This document shows, piece after piece, positions 44,615 to 54,297 of a stretch of 62,000 bases of DNA (position 1 is its first letter; each line of letters opens with the position of its first letter). The stretch lies in the NCBI GenBank assembly GCA_009746045.1, contig RPFO01001642.1:45001-107000 (forward strand), read 5' to 3'. The DNA comes from Mesostigma viride. Taxonomy: Eukaryota; Streptophyta; Mesostigmatophyceae; Mesostigmatales; Mesostigmataceae. Below the pieces are notes generated by a model. It ran no database searches, had not been told where the DNA came from, and saw nothing but the letters and a program-made list of their open reading frames with translations. Both the position numbers and the translations under genes were made by a program.

Positions 44615-46763
44615 ATTTGCTGAGGCTCTAAAAGCTCTACATAGAGCACACACTGCCAAGGCACAAATGGCAGCAGGTGCAGCACAAGTCAATGCTGTGG
44701 GTGAATCTAACCAGGATCCCAGTATTCTGGCAGTAGACACACAGGCACAGGTGAGCATCATCAGTGCACAAGCTGTATCTGGCCTAAGTCTGCAACGCTC
44801 GCCCTGGGCTAGAGTGTCAGATTTTTCAGGCAAAACAAAAATGGCAGTCAAAGGCCAAGTGCTAATTCCCATTCTGGGTGTGCCCACTCCCTTCCAGGTA
44901 GTAGAGGGCTACAAGGGGAATGCACTGCTGGGGGAACCATTTGTCTCATACCCTGGAGTAGTCATCTCAGCTGGGAGGTTGAGCGTGACTGGGGTGGGGC
45001 AGGTCACCCTGGACCATTTCAAAATTCCTTTAACACAGATCAGTGATGGCCTGGAAGCAGCCATCAATGCTGTCAACATAAAATACCTCCCAGGTCAGGA
45101 ACCCTGTGTTGATTCCCTCATTCATTCTCAGAAGCTACACCCCTCTGCGTTTGGGCTTGGTAGATGGGACATTGCGTCCATGTCTCCCTTGTCCTATGAT
45201 GATGTGGTCAAAGACTGTCAAACGCAGATTGGTTTTCTGAAATGGATGGAAGCCTTTAACAGGGCTAGAGAGGAATGGGTTTGTCCTGATCCACGTAGTA
45301 AGTCCCAGGTACCACCTGTAACACCGATTGAGGCACTGCCACAAGGGGCCAGAAAGCTCAGACTGAAGTTTGTCTGCAAGCATAAACCCCAGGCAGATGG
45401 GACACCTCCCATTTTTCATGCCAGACCTTGTGTCACGGAGTTCAGGGGCTCCACTGAGCTAACAGAGGCTGAACTGTATACCCCTGGTATTCAGCAGACG
45501 TCTCTTAAGGTCCTGTTGGCCACTTTCCTTCACCATCTGAATGCTGGTAAGGACTACGTGTGTAAAGCCACTGACATTAAGCGAGCCTTCCTTAAAGGCA
45601 ACCCTGACATAGCCCAAAAGGTGTGGAGGGGTCAAGTCTATGTGGTAAACACTCCCAAAGTCTGGTCTGGGGACATCAAGGAACCTCATCTAAGGCCTAA
45701 CTTGGGGGTAGAAGGGCTTCAGTCAGCACCTAAAATTTTTAGGCTGTCTGCCCAAGAGGTCTTCCTGAAGCTGGGGGCCCAGTATGATGATATTGACCCT
45801 TGTTTCTTCACCATCCCTCATCCTGCTGGTATGATGATGTTTGTGTGGCATGGGGATGATCAGCTCATTACTGGTCCCAGGGCAGCTGTGGAGGATTTCA
45901 TTGCTCAAGTGTCTGCTAGCTTTGAATTAGGCAAGCAGCTGGAGCTGGGGAAAGATCCTGTCAAGTTCTGTGGCATCATTCTGAACCTGTTTAAGGAGCA
46001 GAAGGAGTGGGTGTGTTCTCTCAAAGCATCCCCTGAGTATGTCATGTCTTGCAAAGATGTTCTTCCCTCTGACATCACTCCTGATCTCTGTCCCACTATT
46101 AGGGGTAAGCTAGGTTGGCTGTGTGCCACTTGTGCTCCTCATCTGGCAGTGGTCAGCAGAGTGGATGATGATGTCCTCATGGAGGTAGGGTCTAGGGCTA
46201 TTAAACAGGTGTTGCATGATGGCCCTCCCCTTATTCTTCATGCCTTGGATCTGTTCCAACCCATCCACATCACATGCATGATGGACAGTTCCATGGAGTC
46301 ACGGGTAGTCACTAAGGTACAAGCCAGAGAGGCAGGTCTATTTATGTTGTCTAACCCCACTGGCAAGCAATCTTTGGTTTCCTGGTTCAGCAGACTCCAC
46401 AAGCGCAAGGCAGTCAGCAGCAATGTAGCAGAATGCCGTGCTGTGGTCTCATCTGTGTTGCATGCCAGGTACTTGAACCATCTGCTGGTGTGGTTGCAGC
46501 ATCAGGCTGGTAGTTATGCTGGTGTCAAATCCCATCTGCTGACTGACAGTCAATCCCTTCTCTCTTTCCTGGACAACCCCTTGGCTGTGCACACTGATTT
46601 GGACTGGATTGTCCTCAAGCAGGAGTGTACCTATCTGGAGTCCAAGACTCACATCCGAGACCCTGACAATGCAGCAGATGCACTCACAAAAGTGCCACAG
46701 GCTGCAGGGCCTCAGTATAGAGTCCTATACACGCTGATGAACCCGTATAACGGCAGAGGGTGA
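44600..46763 (+). CDS. Protease - reverse transcriptase - RNase H polyprotein of the copia-like element
   Basis: One long open frame (44484-46763; real homology from about 44615, NKFAEALKALHRAH). First a retropepsin-like domain: ILAVDTQAQVSIIS with DTQ (44736-44744) where DTG or DSG is usual, and the second signature ALLGEPFVSYPG. Then the RT: KFVCKHKPQADG, KATDIKRAFLKG (first catalytic Asp) and FVWHGDDQLITGP, with HGDD (45849-45860) in place of the common YVDD. Then RNase H: MDSSMESR, NVAECRAVVSS, LLTDSQSLLSFL and DPDNAADALTK give the D-E-D-D set. Stop TGA at 46761. No internal stops. The pairing of RT with downstream RNase H, and integrase upstream, is copia-like; the protease position is not. 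Confidence 0.85.
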
Positions 46764-47136
46764 AGTGCCTCAGCCTAGGGTTTAGCACCAGATAGGAGGG
46801 TGGTCATGGGGTGGCAGGGTCTGAAGTGTCCCACCCGTAAGACTCTCTTTGCGTCATTAAAGATTGAGGTCAGAAGGGTCCTCCTTTATTGATGGCTTGT
46901 TCTTTGTCAATAAAACGTGTGGTCATATTTTTCTGACAATGGTTTTCCCAACACAGGCACCCAACCAGTGGGGATGTTGTATCCAACACGGAGGAGCTAT
47001 GGGCGCTTTTATAAATGCATCTCTTTCAGTGTCCTGGTTGTCCCTGTGGGGAACCTTGCTTATCAGTAGTGGTTGGCATATGAGTGGGTTGTGGGAAGAG
47101 TCTTCCCCTCACTCCCCAAAGAAAAGTAATAATGGG

Positions 47137-47656
47137 AGTTATTCTAGGGCTTCAGGCCTAGACTATCAGTACACGTGGCGTTGGCCCCGTCTCCCAAGTG
47201 GGATACGGACATGGACGGTGGTGTAGTACACTGGACATATCTCTACTAGGGTTTAGATCCGCACGTGCCATATTGGGCACGTGGGTGCTAGATATTAGCA
47301 CTGAGATATGTAGGGCACACGCACGTGGGTATTCACGTGGTAGGGTTCATGAGCTGTGATGCAGCCCACAAGGTGGCTGCAGTGCTAGTCCTGTACGGAG
47401 GTCCTAGGGGAGATCCAGGACCATCCACGTAGTGCTGCTAGGCAGTCGTTGCCTGTGGGCATCGTATCAGTCCTAGCTGGAGTAGATCTAGCTGGACGGA
47501 GCCAGCACCTCATTGGTTAGCACTAGTGCAGGATAGCTAGGTTACCCTAACCTACGTGCCCATGCAAGCCCGGTTGGCAAGCTTGCATGGATTGATATAT
47601 GCCAGCCATTGCATAATCAAACACACGTTCGCTTTCATTGCACAAGTGCATTAACT
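47137..47656 (+). repeat. 3' LTR of the copia-like element
   Basis: Same length as the 5' LTR. The three differences noticed are T/C at 40118 versus 47348, T/C at 40199 versus 47429, and G/A at 40391 versus 47621. ACCTA follows. Confidence 0.9.
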
Positions 47657-47661
47657 ACCTA

Positions 47662-49280
47662 GAGTCTACTGTAGAGCCTGCACCTCAACGTGCTGCGATG
47701 AATTATTGGTAGCTGCTGCAACGGTCGACGGTGCGGCAAAGCCAGTATGGCTGACGATTTCGTAGACATGATGCTAGGTTTTGTTGCTGGATAAAACTTA
47801 GTATTTAATATTATCAGTGGAAACGCATAGCAAATTTAGAGCCGATAGCGGCTAGCCCTGCTTTGGGGGATTTTGCTTGCCTTGGCGTGAAATGCGAACC
47901 TGTCGGCTAACGGGACATTTAACATGCCCGGCCAGCAACAATAGGAAAGAGTCTAGTGCAGGAGCGTCCGCCGCAGGCAGACCTAAAGGTATATTAGCGT
48001 GGATCGTGCCAAAACGTCCACTTTCTCGGCCACGGTATTTGTCTGAGCCACGATCACCATCTCGATCCTCTCATTCGTCTGGTAAAGCTGGCCGCAGCCT
48101 CCCTCAGTGGCGATGCCATGCCGGAAGCAGTGCCTGATCCGACGCCATCGTCAGGGCGCATCTACCGCCGCCTGGGAATCTGAGTAATGTCGAAGCTAGC
48201 CGCAATTCTGAATCTCACGAGAAGAATAGCGGGACAAGCTCTGGGTCGTCTCTGACACTCACGTCCGCATTCTGACGATATTGCTCGGAATTCAGGTCAT
48301 GGAAAGCATCGCCGTTTTCAACCTAGTAAACCTACATAGCACTTGCCAGTTGCCCGGCCAATGGCCAATTGGCCATGCCCTCGAGTTTTGGCCCATGTGG
48401 CATGTGTGACTTCACTTCATCACTTGTTACGGCGTAATCTAAATCTACTATTGTCGCTAGCTGTTAATTTAATGGTTTGACAGTCCTCAATCCTATCGTG
48501 CACATTGGATATCGCACTGTGCCTTCTGAAGGGAGTGAAGGCTGTAACTATAGTAATAAGATCAATTCCGGCCTGGATTCATTTGCAGATCGCGTTTTCC
48601 GCGGACCGGCACTCAACGCAAATGGTTTTCACCTTCGCGGCGTGCCAAATCAGAATAGTAATAAGGGCTGTAAGGCCATAAGCCGGTGAGGCATAATATT
48701 TGCCTTGTTGACAGTGCCTGCCATTATTAATCCACGTCCCACCTAACAATGCCTATATAATGGTATAGCAAACCCCCCCCCCCCTCCCCATTCCCCAATA
48801 CAAAGCCGACCTATGCTAAGCACTCAATGGAGTGTATAACACATCTTGCTTGCAACAAAGCTATGTTGAAAGGTGCGACCGCGGGATTTTGGTGGCTGAG
48901 GTCACATTGACCGCAGGATTTTGGGAGCCGTGGTCACACGCGACCGCAGCCCAAAAACCCTTAGCAGAAACACTGGTGAAAACGCCGGCCACGATTGTCA
49001 GGTCGCCATATCCACCTCAGATCATTCCCGCACCCACTTTTTTGCTCCAAAATATATTTTTGGTCGAGGTACCTACTTTCCCGCCATTATACCCGGTACC
49101 CGGGTACGGAATCCGGGTACCATGTGCCGGTACCACGGGTCGGGTACATCATGCCGGGTACGGTCCACATGGGGTACGGTCCATATAGTGACCCCCCCCC
49201 CCCCGGTACCTCGGTTATAGTAAATTGGTCCTTAATTTAGGACAAAGTCCTAAATTAAGGACCGTGGGAGGCTTAACAAG
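47662..49280. other. Right part of the insertion inside gag
   Basis: No recognised gene. It contains the second copy of the 3418-type dispersed repeat (48571-48660), a decayed inverted copy of the 39505 palindromic repeat (48875-48990), GGTACC-rich words (49080-49205) and poly-C runs (48770, 49191). A perfect inverted pair GTCCTTAATTTAGGAC / GTCCTAAATTAAGGAC lies at 49231-49262, near the right boundary. Confidence 0.5.
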
Positions 49281-49711
49281 GGCATGTCACCCTGTCGGAA
49301 TGCGCCAAAGGCGATGCGCTCCTGGAACTCAGCGTCTGGTGGGACGAGCTAATTCTGCTGAATTCGTTCCATCAGCTCGTGGATATCCTTGGGGTAGGAC
49401 TGTCACGCGATGCTATCGCAGTGAAGCAGTCGTGTAACTGAGATGTCCATGGCCTGGGTGATGATCAAGTCGATCAAGTCCTCGGTGGACAGATCCCAGT
49501 TGTGGTAGTTCGACCAGAATGTGATGGCCTTGTTCACCAGCCTAGCCCACTCCTGGATGCCTCGCGGCTTCATGCTCTTGTTTAGCTTGGGGATGTGCTT
49601 GAAGTCGGGCATGGGGTCTGCCTCCGACTGGCTGAACTTCCATTGTCCGCGGTACTGGCGCACCATGCCCCTGCCTCGCTTCTGATCGCGGTGGGCCACA
49701 ATGGCCTCCAC
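49281..49711 (-). pseudogene. Chromodomain followed in frame by gag N-terminal part
   Basis: Minus strand: EVEAIVAHRDQKRGRGMVRQ and YRGQWKFSQSEAD fit the EVEAIL-HR...W(K)-SEA pattern of a Ty3 chromodomain, somewhat decayed. The same frame continues as IPKLNKSMKPRGIQEWARLV, FWSNYHNWDLSTEDLIDLII and, past two in-frame stops (TGA and TAG), FQERIAFGAFRQGDM. That last part looks like gag and joins the gag piece at 38008 after removal of the intervening insertion. Chromodomains steer integrases to chromatin marks. Confidence 0.65.
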
Positions 49712-50673
49712 CTCAAATATTCTCTACCTCTCCCGTCTCTGGGTTGTGTTCTAGCGGCGCAGGGGCGTCTACCCTACCCGGGAACGTGCTCTTGTGGTAC
49801 AGTTTTAACTGGTCCCTGTGGAACGTGTTATTCTGCACCTGCCAAGTGGAGGGCACGTCTACCCGGAACATGCAGTCCTTTGCGGAGTGCCAAATCAGGA
49901 TACGGGCCGAGGAAGATTGGCTTCAACTTGGTCTTAAGCCCTTCCTCCACCTTCTGGGCGAAACGACCTAGTTGAGGACCTTCCATGAGGACCAAGTCCC
50001 CGATTTCGATCGCGGGCGTGCGAGCATCAATCGCGGCTCTCAAGCGCGCCAGGCGTTTGTCTCGTGTGGCTTGGTATCCCAAAACCGCACTTTCCTGTGC
50101 CTGCTTCATGTGCTCAAGCATCTCCCTCACACCTCGCACCGTCGTGCGTATGGTTGCGTCCTTGCTGGGAATCGAGCTGGCCAGCATTTTGGCTGGGATG
50201 AGGGGGTGCTGTCCTGTGTCCAGGAAAAATGGCGTATAGCCGTGGGCAGCCTGGGACGAGTAGGCAAACTCGACAAACCCAATGAACTCATCCCAGTTGT
50301 CACCTCGCCCCTTGATGTAGTGGCGCATGGTCTCCTCCACTACCCGGTTAAGTCGTTCTACCAGATGTGTAGAGGAGCTGTGGTATGCGGTCCCGAGGGA
50401 GACCTTGGTGCCCAGGGTTCCGAAGAACTCTTGCCAAAACGTGGCAGTGAACAGCTTGTCGCGGTCGGAGATAAACTGGCGACTCAGCCCATGGTACTTG
50501 AAGACATTGTCTAGGTAGAGTCGGACGCAATCCTGCGCGGTGAGTGTCAGGGGACAAGGCACCAGATGGCACCTGCGGGTCAACCGATCGAGAAACACCA
50601 AAATCTGCTCGTTACCCGACGGGGTCCTTTTGAATGGACCAACAAAGTCCAACATCAGGATACAGTATCCCAA
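49712..50673 (-). pseudogene. Ty3-type integrase core and C-terminal domain
   Basis: 281-codon frame at 50673-49828: first Asp in LMLDFVGPFKRTPSG, second Asp in FISDRDKLFTATFW, Glu in HLVERLNRVVEE, then GDLVLMEGPQLGRFAQKVE and FLGPY. A frameshift near 49900 leads into VDVPSTWQVQNNTFHRDQLK, the usual integrase tail, and PLEHNPETGEV ahead of the chromodomain. Confidence 0.85.
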
Positions 50674-51599
50674 GGTCGCAGCGGATCAGGTAATGAGTGG
50701 GGGGTGGCATGCGACCCGGTGTTGCGCGGCTTCATCAATTGGCACGAATGGCATGTGCGCACATATTCCAGCGCCTCCTGCTTCATGCCAGGCCAGAAGA
50801 ATAGCCGTCGCAGGTGGCTTAGGACCCGATGGGTGCCCTGATGACCTCCCAAGGGAGAGCCATGGAGCTCATGCAAGAGCGCGGCTCTAGCGATGGGCGG
50901 TATATACAGCCGCCATTGATCCCCGGGTCCCGTCATCACATACAGGAACCCGTCCTGGAACTTGCAGGGGAGTCCGTTCATCTGCTGCGGGTGCGCTGCG
51001 ATGGCTGCATGCGCCTCGGGCTCGGTCACCGTGAACCTACTGACGATGCGCTCCAAGTCGGACGTTATCTTAAAGCTCTCCGTGTTGCCTTCGGGTACGG
51101 GCAGCTTTTCCAAGTCGTCCAGCTCCTGGCGAATGGTGGTGTCACCTGGTTGCGAGGTCGTGACTCGCCTAGCCATGGTTCGCGTGAGCGCATTGATGTC
51201 CGCAACGGAGCCGAAGTTTCTGTCGACAAGAAGGGGCTCGCCAAGTGGTGTGAGGCTAAAGTCGCCTACTGGTGGGACCGCATGACTGAGAGGGATCCGG
51301 TGATGGGACCCCTCCCCCCCCATCGGGGTGGGCGCGTCCTCGTGCTCGTCGCGGGGCCAAGGGGCCAAAACGTCAGGGGTGGTATGTTCCTCATGGAAGA
51401 GGAACCGTGAGGTCAAGGATCCGTCCGACACGCCATACGGCAGGACAGGACCCATGGTGGGCACACAGATGGTGTGCAGCACATCCAGTTCCTCATAGAA
51501 CTGGTAGTCTGCGCGGCAGGAAAGCGCGTCCGGGACAACTTTGTCCTCACCCTTCACATCTTGAATGCGAAAGGGGGCGAACTGGGACAGATACTCCAT
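50655..51599 (-). pseudogene. Ty3-type RNase H end and integrase zinc-finger region
   Basis: Starts EYLSQFAPFRIQDVKGEDKV and VPDALSC, the end of a Ty3 RNase H. A variable linker follows, then the integrase HHCC finger: HELHGSPLGGHQGTHRVLSH and FFWPGM...CHSCQLMKP. The frame breaks into the core at about 50660. The RT and most of RNase H are missing upstream, so the element has an internal deletion. Confidence 0.85.
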
Positions 51600-51769
51600 C
51601 CCTGACTATGATGATCTTGTACCACGCCCCCATCGGGACGGGTGCTCGGACTATCGTCCAATGGTACATGTTGTTGAGCGAGCCTACGACCCGAGCGAAG
51701 TGTCCGGACATCTATATCGTCATCCGAGGGAAGCTCAGGCATTAACTCGCGGTGCGCCATCGTTTTCAA
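51554..51769 (-). pseudogene. Short polyprotein-like N-terminus
   Basis: MKTMAHRELMPELPSDDDID, TLRSGRRLAQQHVPLDD. Not recognised. It overlaps, in another frame, the RNase H remnant at 51599 and could be the original start of the polyprotein brought next to it by deletion. Confidence 0.35.
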
Positions 51770-53130
51770 AGTGCTACTCGTACCGTGTGATTTTGGATGT
51801 GCTAGTCTATTAGGTGTTTACGTCCAGCACTCGAGGCCGGCTGCCGGGGTCACGCCGGGTCACCACACCCCAACTACCCACCCCTTAGACAAGTCCACAC
51901 ACACACACACACACTCACTTTTATAGCACTTAGTACTAATAGTAGTCCTACTAGAACCACTCTTGATTCCTGGTCAACTTGTACTATTATTATTAGTAAT
52001 CCTAGTATTATTAGTAATCCTTGTACTAGTATTATTAGTAATCCTAGACCTACTCCTAGTACGTGGTCACCTTATACACGGCTAAATGCAGGTCTAATGT
52101 TTTGTTTTATAATGTAGTAAAGTTTAGGACCCGGAATAGGGTTGCATCTAAATCAAAATGCAGTATAACTTATGAAGGTATAGGTCAAGCCACAACCATT
52201 GTCCCAACTTATGGCCTAATGTCCTTACCCATCGGCATATGACATGAGAACCAATATTTTGAGCCCATCGGCTTATGACATGACAACCATCACGTTGAGC
52301 CCATCGGCTTAAGACATGACAATCATCATTGAGCCCATCGGCTTAAGACATGACAATCGTCATTGAGCCCATCGGCTTATGACGTGACAACCATCATTCT
52401 GAGCCCATCGGCTTACAAGACATGACAACCATTGCTTTGAGCCCATCGGCTTATGACAGGAAAGGAAGGAGAGACAATGCAACAAGCCACGACACGGTTT
52501 GGAACACAATATAAAAAACTGTTTTTATGAGACTCAAACCAATCGGTTTGTTACAAATAAAGGTGTCCCTCCGACCCATCGGTCAGATTCTCACCTAGCT
52601 GGGACTAGAGGTCGGCCCAGGACAAAAAGAAAAGAAAAGATATGCGCAGCAGGAATACAATTACTGGTCCCGCAATGCAAGGAAGTGCAGAAAACAACAA
52701 AATTTCCGTCACGGCACCACCATCGTGGGCCGTTAGGAACTGCACTACATTGCCGCTCCATAAGTACGCATGGATACACGGAATAAAAGGAAAACGACGA
52801 TGCAGGAGTGAAGACTGCCGCCCCGACGGTTGTCAGTGCGTTGCTGTTGGTTAGCTCTCGCTTGTTCTTCACGCTCCTTGCTGGACTGCAACGTGAGTGC
52901 GCAGCTAGGCACAACAGCAGCAAGGTGCAACACAACAACAGCAACGAAAACGAAAAGAAAACTAACCGACCATCGCCGAATCTAGCTAATCTAATTCGAC
53001 CATCGTCGACTTTACTATTGCAATATTCGTTAGTCAAAGTGCGGAATTCCGACCATCGCCGGAATGCCTGAACAATATTGCATGAACCTAACTACTCAGG
53101 CACGAAATGCAAATAGAAAAACAGACCTCC
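51770..53130. other. Leader region of the 27.8-kb element with simple repeats
   Basis: (CA)n at 51896-51913. TATTATTAGTAATCCTAG-type repeats lie at 51985-52060. A tandem repeat lies at 52225-52456. A 148-codon minus frame at 52591-53037 has a hydrophobic segment but no recognised identity. Otherwise nothing. Confidence 0.5.
52225..52456. repeat. Tandem repeat with GAGCCCATCGGCTTATGACA units
   Basis: Six or seven imperfect units of about 34 bases (TTGAGCCCATCGGCTTATGA followed by CATGACAACCATCA). The spacers are not unique, so this is not a CRISPR array. Confidence 0.9.
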
Positions 53131-53136
53131 GATACC

Positions 53137-53147
53137 AGTGTAACGTG
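53137..53147 (-). promoter_or_regulatory. Primer-binding site of the 27.8-kb element
   Basis: On the minus strand TGGTATCGGAG begins one base after the 5' LTR end (GTTACA). It resembles the complement of the initiator methionine tRNA 3' end (TGGTATCAGAG) with one difference. It fits minus-strand priming next to the 5' LTR. Confidence 0.7.
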
Positions 53148-53148
53148 C

Positions 53149-53540
53149 CAAACCCATCGGCCAGGCACGTTGGGAAAGATCGTTTCTATCTACGGGACCA
53201 TCGTCCCGGTTTGTTGCCTGCCTGAGAGGGGAAGGGAATCACTATACTATGGGCTACTTGCTGTCATCACAGCGTAGGCCCAGAGGCATTATAATGATTA
53301 CCTTCTTGTGTTCTTGCAATTGCAGTTGAACAAGATTATGCGTCAGACATGATTGTATTAAAAGGAATAGATTCGTAGCTCAGATTAACTGAGGTGGGTG
53401 AGTCGGCGGATTGGCGAACGACTGTCTTGTCCATCGTCCTCGCACGCCTTTATGCCAAGCAGTGCCACTAGGTCGGCGCTGAGCTGTTCCAACCCTTGTG
53501 GCCAGCTAAGCGCCCAGAATATTCCACGCTTAATTTACGT
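53149..53540 (-). repeat. 5' LTR of the 27.8-kb element, left piece
   Basis: Matches 31445-31850 of the 3' LTR. The LTR is broken after TAATTTACGT by the DIRS-like element and continues at 58933. Confidence 0.9.
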
Positions 53541-53543
53541 ATC

Positions 53544-53675
53544 CTATTAACCGTGGAACTCCAGGGTAACCAGACTCTTTATTAAAACAATAAGTAGAGC
53601 ACATCGGGAAGTGGCCCTCAACTGGCCATCCTTACCCATGGGAACACTTTATGTCCAAAAAGGCTAGCCTTACCC
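53544..53675 (-). repeat. 132-bp split direct repeat, terminal copy
   Basis: From CTATTAACCGTGG to TAGCCTTACCC; second copy at 54090-54221. A 33-base unique spacer separates it from the 381-bp repeat. Confidence 0.9.
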
Positions 53676-53708
53676 CCAAACAGGCAACACACAGGGAGGG
53701 CGGGTGGG

Positions 53709-54089
53709 AAAACAAAAGAGACCGCCATGAGCTAGGTGAGCAAGCTTTTATCGTGTTTCAAGGCCAACGGCTCTCTACCAACGGCCAGATCCGGCAACGG
53801 CCTCTAAACAGTTTTAGCCGTCAAGTTTTACTTCAGATATTGCCTGTTGCAAACCCGTCCGCAATCACAGATCTGCTAGGAGAACCTAGACGCAAAAATC
53901 CGTCGTCAAGGTACTCAGCACACCGTCAAGGTATGGGCCGCAACAATTAGGCCATATCTTCCGTAATACTCGTACACTAGAAGCCTAATCAACCTTATTA
54001 CGATCACATCACCCAGCTCTATTTCACCTAGCATCAGCGGCTCCCCTTCCGTATCACTATAAAGAAACTATGTTCAGAGAACCCCGATT
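53709..54089 (-). repeat. 381-bp split direct repeat, internal copy
   Basis: From AAAACAAAAGAGACC to ACCCCGATT. It abuts the second 132-bp repeat. Its partner is at 58552-58932. The CCCCGATT/CTATTAACC junction at 54089/54090 is the expected circle junction of such elements. Confidence 0.9.
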
Positions 54090-54221
54090 CTATTAACCGT
54101 GGAACTCCAGGGTAACCAGACTCTTTATTAAAACAATAAGTAGAGCACATCGGGAAGTGGCCCTCAACTGGCCATCCTTACCCATGGGAACACTTTATGT
54201 CCAAAAAGGCTAGCCTTACCC
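54090..54221 (-). repeat. 132-bp split direct repeat, internal copy
   Basis: Matches 53544-53675. It lies about 75 bases beyond the recombinase stop. Confidence 0.9.
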
Positions 54222-54297
54222 TTACATCCCTCCCTGGCGACCCAAGCCAGGGGCAAAACAAAAACCGGTGGACGCATAAGACAAGAATGAAGGGAAC

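Larger units (their letters stand above)
39907..47656 (+). mobile_element. Young copia-like LTR retrotransposon with AGTTA...TAACT termini
   Basis: Two 520-bp LTRs (39907-40426 and 47137-47656) differ at only three positions that I could find, all transitions. A 5-base duplication ACCTA lies at 39902-39906 and 47657-47661. LTR ends are AGTTA and TAACT, not TG/CA. A purine-rich tract precedes the 3' LTR (47119-47136). Directly after the 5' LTR I see TGCATTAATAAAAAC, not a standard tRNA-complementary site. Gene order is gag - integrase - protease - RT - RNase H. Frame changes between segments leave the coding broken or recoded. Confidence 0.9.

Noticed and set aside
52225-52456. Regularly spaced repeat that could suggest a CRISPR-like array
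   Set aside because: The spacers are near identical to one another, so it is a plain tandem repeat; the context is eukaryotic.
52591-53037. 148-codon minus frame with a hydrophobic run
   Set aside because: It looks low-complexity (leucine/cysteine from CA/GT-rich DNA) and sits in the leader of an LTR element; no known family.
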